DNA of 64,000 nucleotides, taken from Onthophagus taurus (Eukaryota > Arthropoda > Insecta > Coleoptera > Scarabaeidae). The stretch is from the NCBI RefSeq assembly GCF_036711975.1, contig NC_091972.1:24495001-24559000 (forward strand), read 5' to 3'. The notes beneath the pieces were generated by a model, which ran no database searches, was not told where the DNA came from, and saw nothing but the letters and a program-made list of their open reading frames with translations. This document shows, in pieces, positions 34,010 to 43,584 of this stretch (its first letter is position 1; each line of letters opens with the position of its first letter). Both the position numbers and the translations under genes were made by a program.

Positions 34010-37000
34010 CTAACCCGGGTCAACAAGGTAAGGCTTCAAATCCTTAGCGTGCCAAGTTCCAACATTATTACCCTCACCATCCCTCAACTCGTAAGTCCAA
34101 GGTGACAAGACCTTATAAACAGAATACGGACCTACAAATTTAGGAGCCAGCTTTGCCGAAAAATATTTAGATGCATTAGACAATACAAAGTTTCTCTTCC
34201 AAACCTTTTGGCCAACCATAAACTTATCGCTTCTCCTCCTCAAATTATACCGCCTCTCATTCACACCAGACGCCTGTGCAATGCGTTTCCTAACATCAGC
34301 AAATACCTTCGACAGATCTTCGTTATCTAAGCTCCACTCACCATCACCCATGACTTTATCATACTGTTTCCCATTCAACACCAACTCTCGACCCGTACAT
34401 ACGAAATGAGGTGTTAACTTCGTAACCTCGTGACGAGCGGAATTAATCGCGCAAGTTATTTTAGGAACACTCACATCCCATTTACGTTGATCGTCTTTGC
34501 AATACAAGGACAAAATTCTTTTAAGCGTACGATTCACTCGCTCTACAGGGTTAGCCTGAGGGTGATAATTGGCGTTAAACCTAACAGAAACACCATACTG
34601 TTGAGTTAGTAAGTTCAATTTCCGGGATCTAAATTGAGGACCATTGTCACAAATAAGGGTTTTAGGAACTCCAAATTTAAGAAAGACTTCCGTCTCAAGT
34701 ATCTGCGAAATCTTATCTGCGGTAGCAGTTCTTATGGGATAAGCAAGTACAAATTTACTGAAGTAATCGGATATTACGAAGATAAATTGATTACCTTTTC
34801 TCGAACGAGGAAGAGGGCCAACAAGATCAATTGATATAAGCTGCCACGGTCTATCACTATCTGGGGTACGAACGAACTTACCAGCTGGTTTAACATTCGG
34901 AATCCTATAAGAAGCGCACAACTCACATCCAGAGATATACCTTACCACGTCTGACTTCATTTTAGGCCATATATAGAGCTCAGAAATTCTACCAAGAGTC
35001 TTGAAAACACCCATATGACCAGCGGTTTGAGAGTCATGAGAAAGAGCTAAAATCTCTTTACGAAAATCTTTAGGGACAACCCTTTTCCAAGGTTCAGAAT
35101 TTCGTCCCAGAACAGATGACACTACATACTTATAAACCTCGTCATTCTCTACTCTAAATAAGGGGTGTTTAGCGGGAAAATTCAGAACTCTTTCTTTCAG
35201 CCTTCTATACCACATGTCAGAAGTATCAGAGAATTTCAATTCGGTCCTCTCTTGGATCGAATCGACGACCTCGAACGATCTCGAAAGTAAGTCAGGCACA
35301 ACGTTCTCACAGCCTTTACGATGTTTAACGACAAAGTCGAATTGTTGCAATCTAATTGCCCATCTCGCGATACGCCCAGTAGGAACTTTCAACTTTAAAA
35401 GCCAAAGGAGAGAATAATGATCAGTAACCACCGTGAACGGGACTCCCTCAAGATAAGGTTTCAGCTTTTCCGCAGCCCAAATCACTGCCAAACACTCGCG
35501 TTCTGTGGCCGAGTAGTTACGTTCGGCCGGACTTAATGATCTACTCAAGTATACCACCACTTGTTCACCATCCTCACCAGGTTGCAACAACACGGCACCC
35601 AAACCAACACCAGAGGCATCCGTGTGCAACTCAAAAGGCAGCGAATAATCAGGACATCGCAAGATTGGAGCAGATACAAGCTTTTCCTTAATGACTCTAA
35701 AAGATCTTTCACATTCATCCGTCCATTCAACTGGCTTATTCTTTTTCAGTAGGTTCGTAATCGGAGAAATCAAAGTCGCGAACTCGGGAATAAAACGTCT
35801 ATACCATGAAAAGGTACCAAGTATACGTCTAACATCTTTCTGACACTTAGGAACAGGAATCTTAAGCATGGCGTTAACCTTTTCAGGGTCTACATGAAGT
35901 CCGTATTTATCAACGACATAGCCAAGGTAACGCAATTCAGATCTGCACAACTTACATTTCTCCCAGCTGACCTTCAATCCAGCAGCGAGCAACCTCTCAA
36001 ATACACTCGACAGAACCTCAAGATGTTTTTCAAAGGTATCGGTAACAATGACAACATCGTCCAAATAAACGAACACATTAGGTTCCAACTCAGGACCCAA
36101 GACCCTATCAACAAGCCTTTGCCAAGTGGCAGGAGAATTGTGCAAGCCAAAAGGCATACGTGTAAATTGATATAGCCCTCTACCGGGCACCGTAAAAGCA
36201 GTAAAAGCCTTAGAAGCATTCTCCATGGGGACTTGCCAAAAAGCGGACTTAATGTCCAGGGAAGACAAAAACTTTGCGTTCCTGAGTTTATCGAGAGTTG
36301 CGGAAATATACGGGAGTGGATAACTATCACGTTCCGACACCGCATTCAGACGACGATAATCAACACAGAATCGATATGTGTTATCTTTCTTTCGCACTAA
36401 CAGGATTGGGGAAGACCAAGCACTCGATGAGGGTTCGACAACGCCCTGCTCTAACATGATATCAAGTTCTTTATTAATGTGCTGCTGCATGACCGGAGAA
36501 ACGGGGTAATAGCGTTGTTTAATGGGATCAGCTGAAGTTCTAATTACGTGACTCACCAAGTGAGTACACCCTAAACCGTCACCCATTTTAGCTTTAAAAG
36601 AGTTAACCATGGTTTCTAAAAGTTGCTTATTAGAAGGGGACAAATCATCATCAAGAGAATCCATCTCGAAAACAGTCTCGTACGCGAAATTCCAAGAGTC
36701 ATTTCTAAGGTCAGGCACTACTCCAACGGACTTGAAAAAATCAACACCCAAAATAAGGGTTTGGGGAAGTGTAGGTATCACCAACATGTCAATAAGGGTA
36801 ATTCTGTCCTTCAAAGTAACCGGAACCGTAACCACACCCAAACTCTCAACCAATTGTCCATTAGCTATTCTGACCGAAGAACTAACGCGACGACAATGAA
36901 ATCCTAAATCGGACACGACTTTCCATCCCACACCTCCTAATATAGTTCTAGAGGCACCAGTGTCTAACAAACCTAGTAACTCTCTACCTAATATCGATAT

Positions 37001-37126
37001 TTTCAGATAAGGCCTTTCATCCTTCTTACAACTATCTAAAACGAACTCCAACACGGAAGAAATCCTATCAGCCGGCTTTTCGTCTTCAATGTCAACTAGC
37101 CGACGACCTAGTGACGACGATTGGCA
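34010..37126 (-). CDS. pol: Gypsy Pol polyprotein (protease, RT, RNase H, integrase)
   Basis: An open frame of 1039 codons starts at the frameshift site; numbering below counts from the codon at 37054. Aspartic protease LLDTGAS (29-35); RT with FCVDYRRLN, SSLDIKSAFWQ, GLHNSPATWQ and YLDD (330-333); RNase H TDAS (478-481); integrase with an HHCC zinc finger (ALSHDSQTAGH..CELCASY), then SIDLVGPLP, LICDNGPQF and ANPVERVNRT as the DDE core; and a GPY-type end (FVGPYSVYKV). No stops and all catalytic residues are visible, so it is probably still active. It has no own strong start; expression by -1 frameshifting from gag is inferred. Confidence 0.95.
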   Translation of the reverse strand, partial: CQSSSLGRRLVDIEDEKPADRISSVLEFVLDSCKKDERPYLKISILGRELLGLLDTGASRTILGGVGWKVVSDLGFHCRRVSSSVRIANGQLVESLGVVTVPVTLKDRITLIDMLVIPTLPQTLILGVDFFKSVGVVPDLRNDSWNFAYETVFEMDSLDDDLSPSNKQLLETMVNSFKAKMGDGLGCTHLVSHVIRTSADPIKQRYYPVSPVMQQHINKELDIMLEQGVVEPSSSAWSSPILLVRKKDNTYRFCVDYRRLNAVSERDSYPLPYISATLDKLRNAKFLSSLDIKSAFWQVPMENASKAFTAFTVPGRGLYQFTRMPFGLHNSPATWQRLVDRVLGPELEPNVFVYLDDVVIVTDTFEKHLEVLSSVFERLLAAGLKVSWEKCKLCRSELRYLGYVVDKYGLHVDPEKVNAMLKIPVPKCQKDVRRILGTFSWYRRFIPEFATLISPITNLLKKNKPVEWTDECERSFRVIKEKLVSAPILRCPDYSLPFELHTDASGVGLGAVLLQPGEDGEQVVVYLSRSLSPAERNYSATERECLAVIWAAEKLKPYLEGVPFTVVTDHYSLLWLLKLKVPTGRIARWAIRLQQFDFVVKHRKGCENVVPDLLSRSFEVVDSIQERTELKFSDTSDMWYRRLKERVLNFPAKHPLFRVENDEVYKYVVSSVLGRNSEPWKRVVPKDFRKEILALSHDSQTAGHMGVFKTLGRISELYIWPKMKSDVVRYISGCELCASYRIPNVKPAGKFVRTPDSDRPWQLISIDLVGPLPRSRKGNQFIFVISDYFSKFVLAYPIRTATADKISQILETEVFLKFGVPKTLICDNGPQFRSRKLNLLTQQYGVSVRFNANYHPQANPVERVNRTLKRILSLYCKDDQRKWDVSVPKITCAINSARHEVTKLTPHFVCTGRELVLNGKQYDKVMGDGEWSLDNEDLSKVFADVRKRIAQASGVNERRYNLRRRSDKFMVGQKVWKRNFVLSNASKYFSAKLAPKFVGPYSVYKVLSPWTYELRDGEGNNVGTWHAKDLKPYLVDPG

Positions 37127-38391
37127 TTTCCCGAAGAATTCCCATTACCATGGGAACATTTAGGACAATTTTTTGTAGTAAAACCCTCATTTCCACACTT
37201 AAAACAATGCAGTCTCTTAGGACTAGGACAACCACGAGCCATGTGACCCAAAACTCCACAATTGAAGCACTTAACAGGACTTGACTCAACCGCAGAAAAA
37301 TCTGAACTTTGGGGGTAGCTCACGCAACCTAAATAAGCTAATTCGGGTTCCAAAGTCTTATTGCGAATTTTAGGGGGCTGAAATTCCTTTACCGCGCGCC
37401 TAGACTCCTCTAACTGCTTACACTTGACCTTCAAATCAGAAACCGTATCAATAGTGTGAAGAGCTAGTTGGGTTTGAAAATAAGGTAAGAGGTTCTTACG
37501 GATAAGTTTAACCTTCGCCTCCTCGGAAAGTGGACAAGTGAGTCTACCGAATAAACCTAACATATTGGCGACGTAGATTGCAATAGGCTCTCGCTCACCC
37601 TGGGTTCTGTGTCGTATCTCATCCAACAGTTGTTCGTTGTAGTCGGAAGGTAAAAATTCACCCCTCAATAACACCTCTAATTCTCCCCACGAGCTAACTT
37701 CATCCCTGACAGAACGATACCAAAGTAGGGCGGGACCCTCAAATAAATCAAGAGCCGACACAAAAACTTCTCGAAGAGAAACACCTCGAGCTGCGGACAA
37801 TTCATGTACTCGCTCTAAAAACGCTCCCACCGAAATACCCGTCCTTCCGGAAAATTTAAGGCCCCATTTATGTACAGGAATAGCCTTAGAAGACATCAAA
37901 GGTGGAGGACTAGTTGTTACAGGGGTAGACGAAGCAGCGCCCCCGCCTAAAGATACGTTCAGGGATCTTTCAAGGGCTTCTAACTCAATTGGCCTAGAAA
38001 CGGAAGCAATGGCCTTCGTTAACCTATCCTTCAAAGACAAAGCCTCACGGAGAACAACGGCACGATCCTCACATAATTCACTCATACGCCTTATTCGCCC
38101 CAAAACATGCCAAATCTTAGTTTCAACCTTCTTAGCATTCTTAGATCGAAAATCATCTAACAATGTGGTAATTTCGGCCAGTTTGTCCCTAACCGCTAAC
38201 AAATCTTCCTCTTCTGTGTAAGGGTTATCTGGGTAATCGTTGACCAAATCAGGGTTAAGTTTCTCCTTCTGTAGTAAAGAAGCAAACAACCTACGCATCT
38301 CATCGACACTAGAGGGATCCAAACCTCGGACAGTAAATTCATAACTCAATTCTTCCTTAGAAAGGTAATTAACCGTGACTTTAAGAGCCAT
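37108..38391 (-). CDS. gag: Gypsy Gag
   Basis: The start is chosen at the ATG 38391-38389 (MALKVTV), giving 427 residues; the frame is open further upstream only through leader sequence without ATG. A capsid-like helical region with a 'W..L...L...F' retrotransposon-gag block follows (about SWGELEVLLRGEFLPSDY). Two C-terminal zinc knuckles follow: CFNCGVLGHMARGC (CCHC) and CFKCGNEGFTTKNC. In the second knuckle the metal-binding His position is Phe, so it may be weak. Gag forms the virus-like particle and packages RNA. The frame ends at TAG 37110-37108, overlapping pol by about 19 bp. Confidence 0.92.
   Translation of the reverse strand: MALKVTVNYLSKEELSYEFTVRGLDPSSVDEMRRLFASLLQKEKLNPDLVNDYPDNPYTEEEDLLAVRDKLAEITTLLDDFRSKNAKKVETKIWHVLGRIRRMSELCEDRAVVLREALSLKDRLTKAIASVSRPIELEALERSLNVSLGGGAASSTPVTTSPPPLMSSKAIPVHKWGLKFSGRTGISVGAFLERVHELSAARGVSLREVFVSALDLFEGPALLWYRSVRDEVSSWGELEVLLRGEFLPSDYNEQLLDEIRHRTQGEREPIAIYVANMLGLFGRLTCPLSEEAKVKLIRKNLLPYFQTQLALHTIDTVSDLKVKCKQLEESRRAVKEFQPPKIRNKTLEPELAYLGCVSYPQSSDFSAVESSPVKCFNCGVLGHMARGCPSPKRLHCFKCGNEGFTTKNCPKCSHGNGNSSGNANRRH
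37126..37132 (-). promoter_or_regulatory. Candidate -1 ribosomal frameshift heptamer GGGAAAT
   Basis: On the minus strand G GGA AAT is read in the gag frame six codons before the gag stop. It fits the X XXY YYZ slippery rule, and slipping one base back leads directly into the long pol frame, which is open from here. A downstream GC-rich stretch (about 37085-37115) could form a stimulatory stem; I did not fold it. Confidence 0.75.
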
Positions 38392-38569
38392 CCTAAAAGG
38401 GTTGATCTCTCCTGAACCCGAGAAGAGATTGGTCAAATCGAAAACAGGGAACCGAAGAGTCGAAATAATTGGAATGGAATTAAGACACAAACCGAAGTCA
38501 CTTTGTGTCCTCGATACAAATAAGGGTTCCGATAAAATTAAGAACTTCCAAGACAATACAACAAGGGCT

Positions 38570-38680
38570 CCCAAAACGATATGGGTCTCCAAAACAATAG
38601 GGGACTTTTAAAACAATATGGCCCTCCAAAACAATATGGCCCTCCAAAACAATATGGCCCTCTAAAACAATATGGCCCCA
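38570..38680 (-). repeat. Tandem 18-bp repeats in the gypsy leader
   Basis: On the minus strand about four copies of 'ggccatattgttttggag' (variants 'agag', 'aaag') run between the primer site and gag, with weaker copies continuing to about 38570. They lie in untranslated leader. Such leader repeats could affect packaging or translation; that is inference. Confidence 0.85.
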
Positions 38681-38692
38681 CGTTGGGCGCCA
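38674..38692 (-). promoter_or_regulatory. tRNA primer-binding site of the intact gypsy element
   Basis: The minus strand reads TGGCGCCCAACGTGGGGCC, starting a few bases after the 5' LTR end. TGG at the start pairs with tRNA CCA. The TGGCGCCC start is that used by tRNA-Lys-type primers in many retroelements; the exact tRNA is not proven. Confidence 0.8.
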
Positions 38693-38697
38693 AAATT

Positions 38698-38832
38698 TGT
38701 GGCGGCTTGCTGTAACAAAAAAAACAAAAATTATAACAGGGTAAATAAACAAAATGGTATATAATTCCCCGACTTCTAACAATTACAGACAAATCACAAG
38801 GAAATTCAATAACCTCGAACGGAACCGTTACA
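38698..38832 (-). repeat. 5' LTR of the intact gypsy element
   Basis: Partner of 33012-33145. It ends at the target duplication 'ccgt' (38833-38836). It presumably carries the promoter of the element, but no TATA box is obvious. Confidence 0.95.
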
Positions 38833-38836
38833 CCGT

Positions 38837-39643
38837 CCCTGCGAAAGTAACTAATAATGTTGAAGTATCTCTGTATTCAAATTCTATTTGTGAGCTTGAA
38901 TGAGACCCATCCTTTACCGAAGAGGACATCAAACAAAATTTAGTCAAAGAAAGGAGAACTTGTTTGGCTATTTTCCTTTTCAATCTTCTCATTGCAAGAA
39001 CTTCCCTCTCATTGTCTGTGATTAAATTTTGTTTGATGTCCTCTTCGGTAAAGGATGGGTCTATATTGCGGATGATAGCCTTGCAAGATATCAGGTGAGT
39101 TGGTATATATGTTCTCCAATTATTTACCGCAACAAAGTTGGCATCTAGGAATTTGTTAGCATGGACATATAGAATTGAATTCTATTGCTAATCTATTTTC
39201 CTCCTTTTTTCAACGAGTTTTACACCAGGTATCATCTGGTCATAGATGTATCTCCCTATTTTCATATCGCTTAAAGCCGTAATATTCTTGTCAATAGATT
39301 CGATGTAGACGATGAAAGGAGACGAATCCATATTGGAGAAGCGAAAGTTGTTAAAATTAAATGAAATATTATCAAATAGGCATCCCTTATCTGCTAAGAC
39401 TCTTTTCCCAAGATTAATAGTATCGTCCGCAATAATTAATTTTTCTTTATCATTAATCTGGATGCATCCACGCTCAATGGCCGATTTACGTTGTGCAGCG
39501 TTTAAATTCATATGATTAAATGTTCTAGAATCAAGAATATTGGTTGTGTTTGCCTGAATATATCTCACAAACTCAAGAGCATCTTTAAGATTTATTTTCA
39601 CAGCGCAACTAAAAAAATCTGTAGAGTCCAGTTGATCCTCCAT
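38837..39643 (-). pseudogene. LINE ORF1, 5' part
   Basis: The start is at ATG 39643-39641 (MEDQLDSTDFFSCAVKINLK). The frame has a DALEFVRYIQ block, ends at a stop near 39188, and then continues in broken form (FVAVNNWRTYIP, IRNIDPSFTEEDI, ALSL/KR-rich), an arrangement of LINE ORF1 RRM-like proteins. Near 38909-38945 and 39024-39060 the same roughly 35 bp occur in opposite orientation, so the end of this piece seems to contain an inverted duplication. The gypsy element separates it from the zinc knuckles. Confidence 0.75.
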
Positions 39644-39822
39644 GATAACAAAACGGCGGAGGTGGCTTTCCACCCCCGTCCTAAACTACTAATATTACCA
39701 AGCCAAGCAAAAAGCAATTACCAAGCAAAGCGAAAATCAGCAAAGATCAAATAACTTACCACAGGGCTACCCAAAATTACCAAGAACACGTACTTTACGT
39801 CACCACGAACTGTCGGAAAGTG

Positions 39823-40100
39823 ATTTAGAGGTTATGTTTTGTTTGGCGACAAGATATAGTACCAACTAAAAATTGGTAAAAATCGAATTATCCTAAATTT
39901 GACGTTTCGAAATTTAAAATGTTATTAATTATTTATTATAAATTTAATTACTAATTGAGTTTTGTAATAAGCTTTTATTTCAAATATTTTTTCTGGAAAT
40001 CTAAAAGAAAATAGCTGCTTCTCAGATTGGTCATATATTTTTATTTATTTATTATTTTCTGAGTCATTGTCATTTTCAAGAATTTTTTAAATTTCTTTAA
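39823..40100 (+). other. Non-coding DNA upstream of the six-exon gene
   Basis: It starts with the LINE target duplication. AT-rich; probably promoter and 5' UTR of the gene starting at 40101. No core promoter motif is convincing. Confidence 0.4.
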
Positions 40101-41667
40101 ATGACTGTTCACAGAAGGGTGGGTTCGCCGATAGCCAAATCCTGCCCAAAGTGCCCAAAGAAAGTTTCCGGTATAAATGAAAATTTATAATGCAGAACGA
40201 AGACCATAGACCACATATTATTGGTAGAAAAAAAATTTGTCCTTTTTAGCTTATTTTATGTTCTGTATTTAGAAGTGAATGAAGGAGTGATTGATTTGGG
40301 GAAAGAGATCGATAGGGATAACATTCCACCGTTGAGAAATCCATATAAAGGTGAACGAAGAGGACATTTTAATACTACCAAGTTATTCGAAAGCGAACCG
40401 GTGTTACAAAGACCTAAACCGAGAAGGCGTATTCCGATTCCAAAGGATTTGCCAAAACCGAAAGCTGTGCCTACTTATAGTACTCTTAGTAAACCGAATT
40501 TGGATAGAAACATAAAATTTGAAACACCGTAAAAATTTAATATAAATCTTTTTTATTTAATTATCTAAGTGTTTAGGAATGTTTTAGACCGTCGGATGGT
40601 ATAAAGAAATTTGCCACAGAAAAATTACGTAATAAGATTCCTAACGTTGCTTGTTCTTCGGTTAGCAGCAGTACGGTGACAGCGATAACAAAAATTCCAC
40701 ATTCGCGTGTTATTAGAAATAAACCTATTTTAAGAAGTAAAGTATCGAACAGTAGAATACCAGGTGCTGATCCAAGATTTAGAAGAACTAGATCACCCTC
40801 ATCAAAAAATCATTTAACCACTCAATCAGAGTTGAGAGTTTCACCAACAACATCAGAAAAAATTAAAACTAAATCACAATCCGAATCCAAATTTTTACTG
40901 TAAATGTTTCAATTTTTCTTGTAACAATTTTAATTTATTTATTGTTGTAGCCCTTCTCAAAGTGATGCACTTTCAACTACTCGAATGAATATTGGAAAAA
41001 GTAAAGGAGATTCACTTAAATCAATAAATAAAATTTTACTTCAAAAGTAATTTTTTTTTAAATCCCAAAAACAAATCCTTTTTCTATTTTCTTTTTAGAT
41101 CTGATTATTCTGAATCAAAACTGGCTGAAAAAAGTGATGATCCCTCATCAAAAATATCTCAAGATGACAAAAGTAAGAGTGTTGAAGCACCTACGTTGTC
41201 AGAAGCAACAAGTTTAATAGGAGGTACTCTATATCAATCCGCAGTTTCTGGGCCATCATTAAAAAATGAGTAAGGTTCCTAAAAATTGATTAACTATGAA
41301 ACAAATTAACGTTCTTTTAAGGAAACCTTTTTGGGATGATCCGAGATTAATTGATAAATACGGAAAATTACTTAAACCTGTTTCACTCGGGCCGAGGAAT
41401 TCATTAAGTTCATGGACGTTGCCGACTGAAAAACCTGACAATTTCTACCATAGAGACGTTATGTTCAGCGATCCTCAACGGAACATAATCTCAAAAAACG
41501 AGTCGAAAAGACAACTTCTACAGCGACATTGCACAAAATGTTATAGTACAATGAATAATAATACTATTTTTACTGAATCCACAAGAACTATTCCACCTTA
41601 TGATCTAAATAAAGAAAAGCTTTATAGCTTAAGTAAGAATTCATTTTCTATTAATTTACTGAGTTAG
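40101..41667 (+). CDS. Unrecognised six-exon protein, 416 residues
   Basis: Exons read from splice signals: 40101-40170, 40273-40528, 40588-40899, 40951-41046, 41099-41269, 41322-41667. All frames join and all four junctions after exon 2 have phase 2. The introns are tiny (about 50-100 bp), typical of insects. The protein starts MTVHRRVGSPIAKSCPKCPKK with a CPKCPKK cluster. It is very hydrophilic with many Ser/Lys/Pro, has a Ser-rich basic middle (RTRSPSSKN), and ends with a more ordered block (KPFWDDPRLIDKYGKLLKP, a CTKC pair, IPPYDLNKEKLYSL). No membrane segments or signal peptide. Probably a disordered scaffold or cytoskeletal/ciliary-type protein, but I do not recognise the family. Confidence 0.65.
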
Positions 41668-41671
41668 AAAA

Positions 41672-41995
41672 ATGTTTTTTTTAGTTTATTCAAATTACTT
41701 ATCTGCAGTATTTTTTGCTCTCGGATCTATTTGTGGACTTCTCCTGGTTGCTTTGGTAGTCTGGGTTGTAGCCAATGATCTAGCATTTACATATTTTCAA
41801 AAAAGTCCGTCGAAACCGAAGTTTACTGGAATGACTGCGTGGGTAGTGTATTTCGTGGGCGGTGCTATTTATGGAATTATATATATCTGTAAATGGATTG
41901 GATTTATGTTTACAATACCCAAGAACGAGGTTTATAACACTGCAAAAATTGAACCGCCAGAACCTTGGTATTCTACTCTTATATCGTGGACATAA
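41672..41995 (+). CDS. Small two-helix membrane protein, 107 residues
   Basis: The frame starts at ATG 41672, only 4 bp after the previous stop. Residues about 11-33 (AVFFALGSICGLLLVALVVW) and 55-79 (TAWVVYFVGGAIYGIIYICK) are strong membrane helices with a polar loop between them; the tail is NEVYNTAKIEPPEPWYSTL. Family not recognised. Either it is translated from a bicistronic mRNA with the six-exon gene, or the run 'atgttttttttag' (41672-41684) is a 3' splice site and the real N-terminus comes from an exon not found. The coding region is clearly non-random. Confidence 0.6.
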   Translation: MFFLVYSNYLSAVFFALGSICGLLLVALVVWVVANDLAFTYFQKSPSKPKFTGMTAWVVYFVGGAIYGIIYICKWIGFMFTIPKNEVYNTAKIEPPEPWYSTLISWT

Positions 41996-42129
41996 TTTTA
42001 TTGTAAAAAAAGTACAAATATATTTTCTTTATTCTTTTTTGTGTAATTTTAACTCTATTACATTATTAGTTCACAATTTGTTTCATTTATTCGTTTAGGT
42101 TATGTAAAGTAAAAATATCGAAACCTTGA

Positions 42130-42250
42130 CTTCAAACCAGTTTTTGAAGAAGATTGTAACATGGCATCCGAAACGTTAAACCTTTTCTTAAAAGACGCAC
42201 GGCAAAACCCGAAAATTTCTAATGTTAGCTGTAATTTTAGTTCAAAAACG
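42130..42250 (+). repeat. Half-copy of hairpin family H
   Basis: It contains 'gcatccgaaacgttaaacc', 'cttaaaagacgcacggc' and 'tttctaatgttagctg', matching one arm of the palindromes near 556-731 and 62870-63320. A second half-copy lies at 47525-47610. Confidence 0.55.
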
Positions 42251-42339
42251 TCCTTCTTCGTTTAGTAAGAAGCTCCAGTTCCAGGTAAAAAAGGTTTTAC
42301 GTCTTGTGGGAGTATACCCCGGTTTCAGCCCTATTCAAG

Positions 42340-42870
42340 GTCAAATCAGGCTACTTTCTATTGCTTTAATTTCAAACTTACAACGGTATGAGGGAGGCTC
42401 TTCATCCAGTCTACATCCCCCCTTCGTTTCTAACCACCGCTACCAATACGGCTGCATCAAGCTTCGTCAGTTGGTTACTCCAATTACGGGCAAGTATAAA
42501 TGAAATAAAACAAAGATGTTACTTTTTGCCTTCCGTTAGTTTTGTTTCAAAGTTACACAGCTAGGGGGGGGGCTCTTCGTCCCGGCAGGCTACAATTGCT
42601 CCTTCACTTGGGAATTCCACTTACAGGTGAGTATGAATTTTTACTTTTTACTGCCTTAATATCAGACTTACAATGGTGGGGGTCTCTTTGTCCCGTCGGG
42701 ATTCCCCCTCCGTTTCCAGCTCCCGCACTCAGTACGGCTACATCGGTTACATCCGCTTCGTCAATTGGTGACTCCAGCAGTTACGGATAGATCAAATAAA
42801 ACAAAGATGTTAAGTTTTGCTTTCCGTTAGTTTTGTTTCAAACTTACAGAGATGGGAGGAGGACACTTCG
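42340..42870 (+). repeat. Diverged tandem duplication, about 293-bp unit
   Basis: 'ttccgttagttttgtttcaaa' occurs at about 42533 and 42826, and related 'tta(c/a)aatggt..ggctctt' blocks recur about every 150 bp, so the unit is itself a degenerate dimer. Open frames here are accidental. GC-richer than surroundings. Confidence 0.6.
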
Positions 42871-43584
42871 TTTGGCAGGATCCCCCTCCGGCGCCGAAAC
42901 TCGTCTTGCTGGTAATCCATTGACCGTAATCTTAATTGTTATACAATTGCACAGCAGCGCGGGCTGTCTTGTCCATTTCCACCTTCTTGGTTTTGAGGAC
43001 TGTTGGAGAGTTTTAGAATAGATAAAGGTATTAGCTAGTTAATAGGGCAATACAGGATGAATTGGATGTAGGATAATATAATAGGCGAAATGGAGGAAGG
43101 CAAACGTTTTGGCTGTGATAGAAAGCGCATAATTGTTATGAATAGGACTGTTTGAAGAAAAAAGTGTTTCCGGAAATGTGGAAAAACACGAGAGTTACAA
43201 TAGAGTTGTCAAACTTATCAATTTTTTTCGTGCTTTAACTTTCTGAACACAAACAAAGCCTCGAAGATGCTAATATGATGTATTAGTCATGCAATGGCAA
43301 TGCTGATATGTATGGAAATGTTGAATATATTTTAAAAATAATGTTGCAATAAATAATAGTTAGCAAACAGATGTTATTTACATACAATTACATACATATA
43401 CACCATTGACCATAACACATATGGTCAATCAACAAGTTATAGACAAACATACTTACTTTTTTAATGGAACCTGTACATTAGACGCATTTTAATTTGAGAA
43501 ATTGCAACACCACTTTTCATATAAACTAGATCTTAAAATATAGATAACTTAATTATATTTTGTTTAATCAGAATTTATAGATTT
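42871..43584. other. Intergenic DNA without recognisable features
   Basis: Nothing supported. The sequence changes from the GC-richer duplicated unit to AT-rich DNA near 43050. Confidence 0.35.

Larger units (their letters stand above)
33012..38832 (-). mobile_element. Nearly intact Ty3/gypsy retrotransposon (5.8 kb)
   Basis: LTRs of 134-135 bp at 33012-33145 and 38698-38832 are almost identical. The 4-bp duplication 'ccgt' is at 33008-33011 and 38833-38836. Minus-strand order: 5' LTR, tRNA-type primer site, leader with tandem repeats, gag, a -1 frameshift site, pol (protease, RT, RNase H, integrase), about 0.86 kb of 3' sequence, polypurine tract, 3' LTR. No envelope gene is recognisable. 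The intact frames and LTR identity point to very recent insertion into the LINE's ORF1. Confidence 0.96.
25978..39822 (-). mobile_element. I/Jockey-like LINE with 13-bp target duplication, carrying nested LTR elements
   Basis: The 13-bp sequence 'atttagaggttat' flanks it at 25965-25977 and 39823-39835. The minus-strand 5' end is at 39822. The 3' end is a short GAA-repeat tail ('ttaagaagaagaag') at 25978. Removing the two inserted LTR elements and their duplications leaves about 5.7 kb, the size of a full I/Jockey LINE. ORF1 has CCHC knuckles; ORF2 has APE-type endonuclease, RT and RNase H. The presence of RNase H favours the I group. Confidence 0.88.

Noticed and set aside
33817..34026. Possible env-like small frame after gypsy pol
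   Set aside because: Only 69 residues, no signal peptide or fusion-type hydrophobic pattern, and it overlaps the pol end.
34634..38611. Many plus-strand frames across the gypsy element
   Set aside because: Antisense shadows of gag and pol.
38498..38792. Minus-strand frames of repetitive HIVLEG / FGGPYC peptides
   Set aside because: They are translations of the 18-bp leader repeats of the gypsy element, not proteins.
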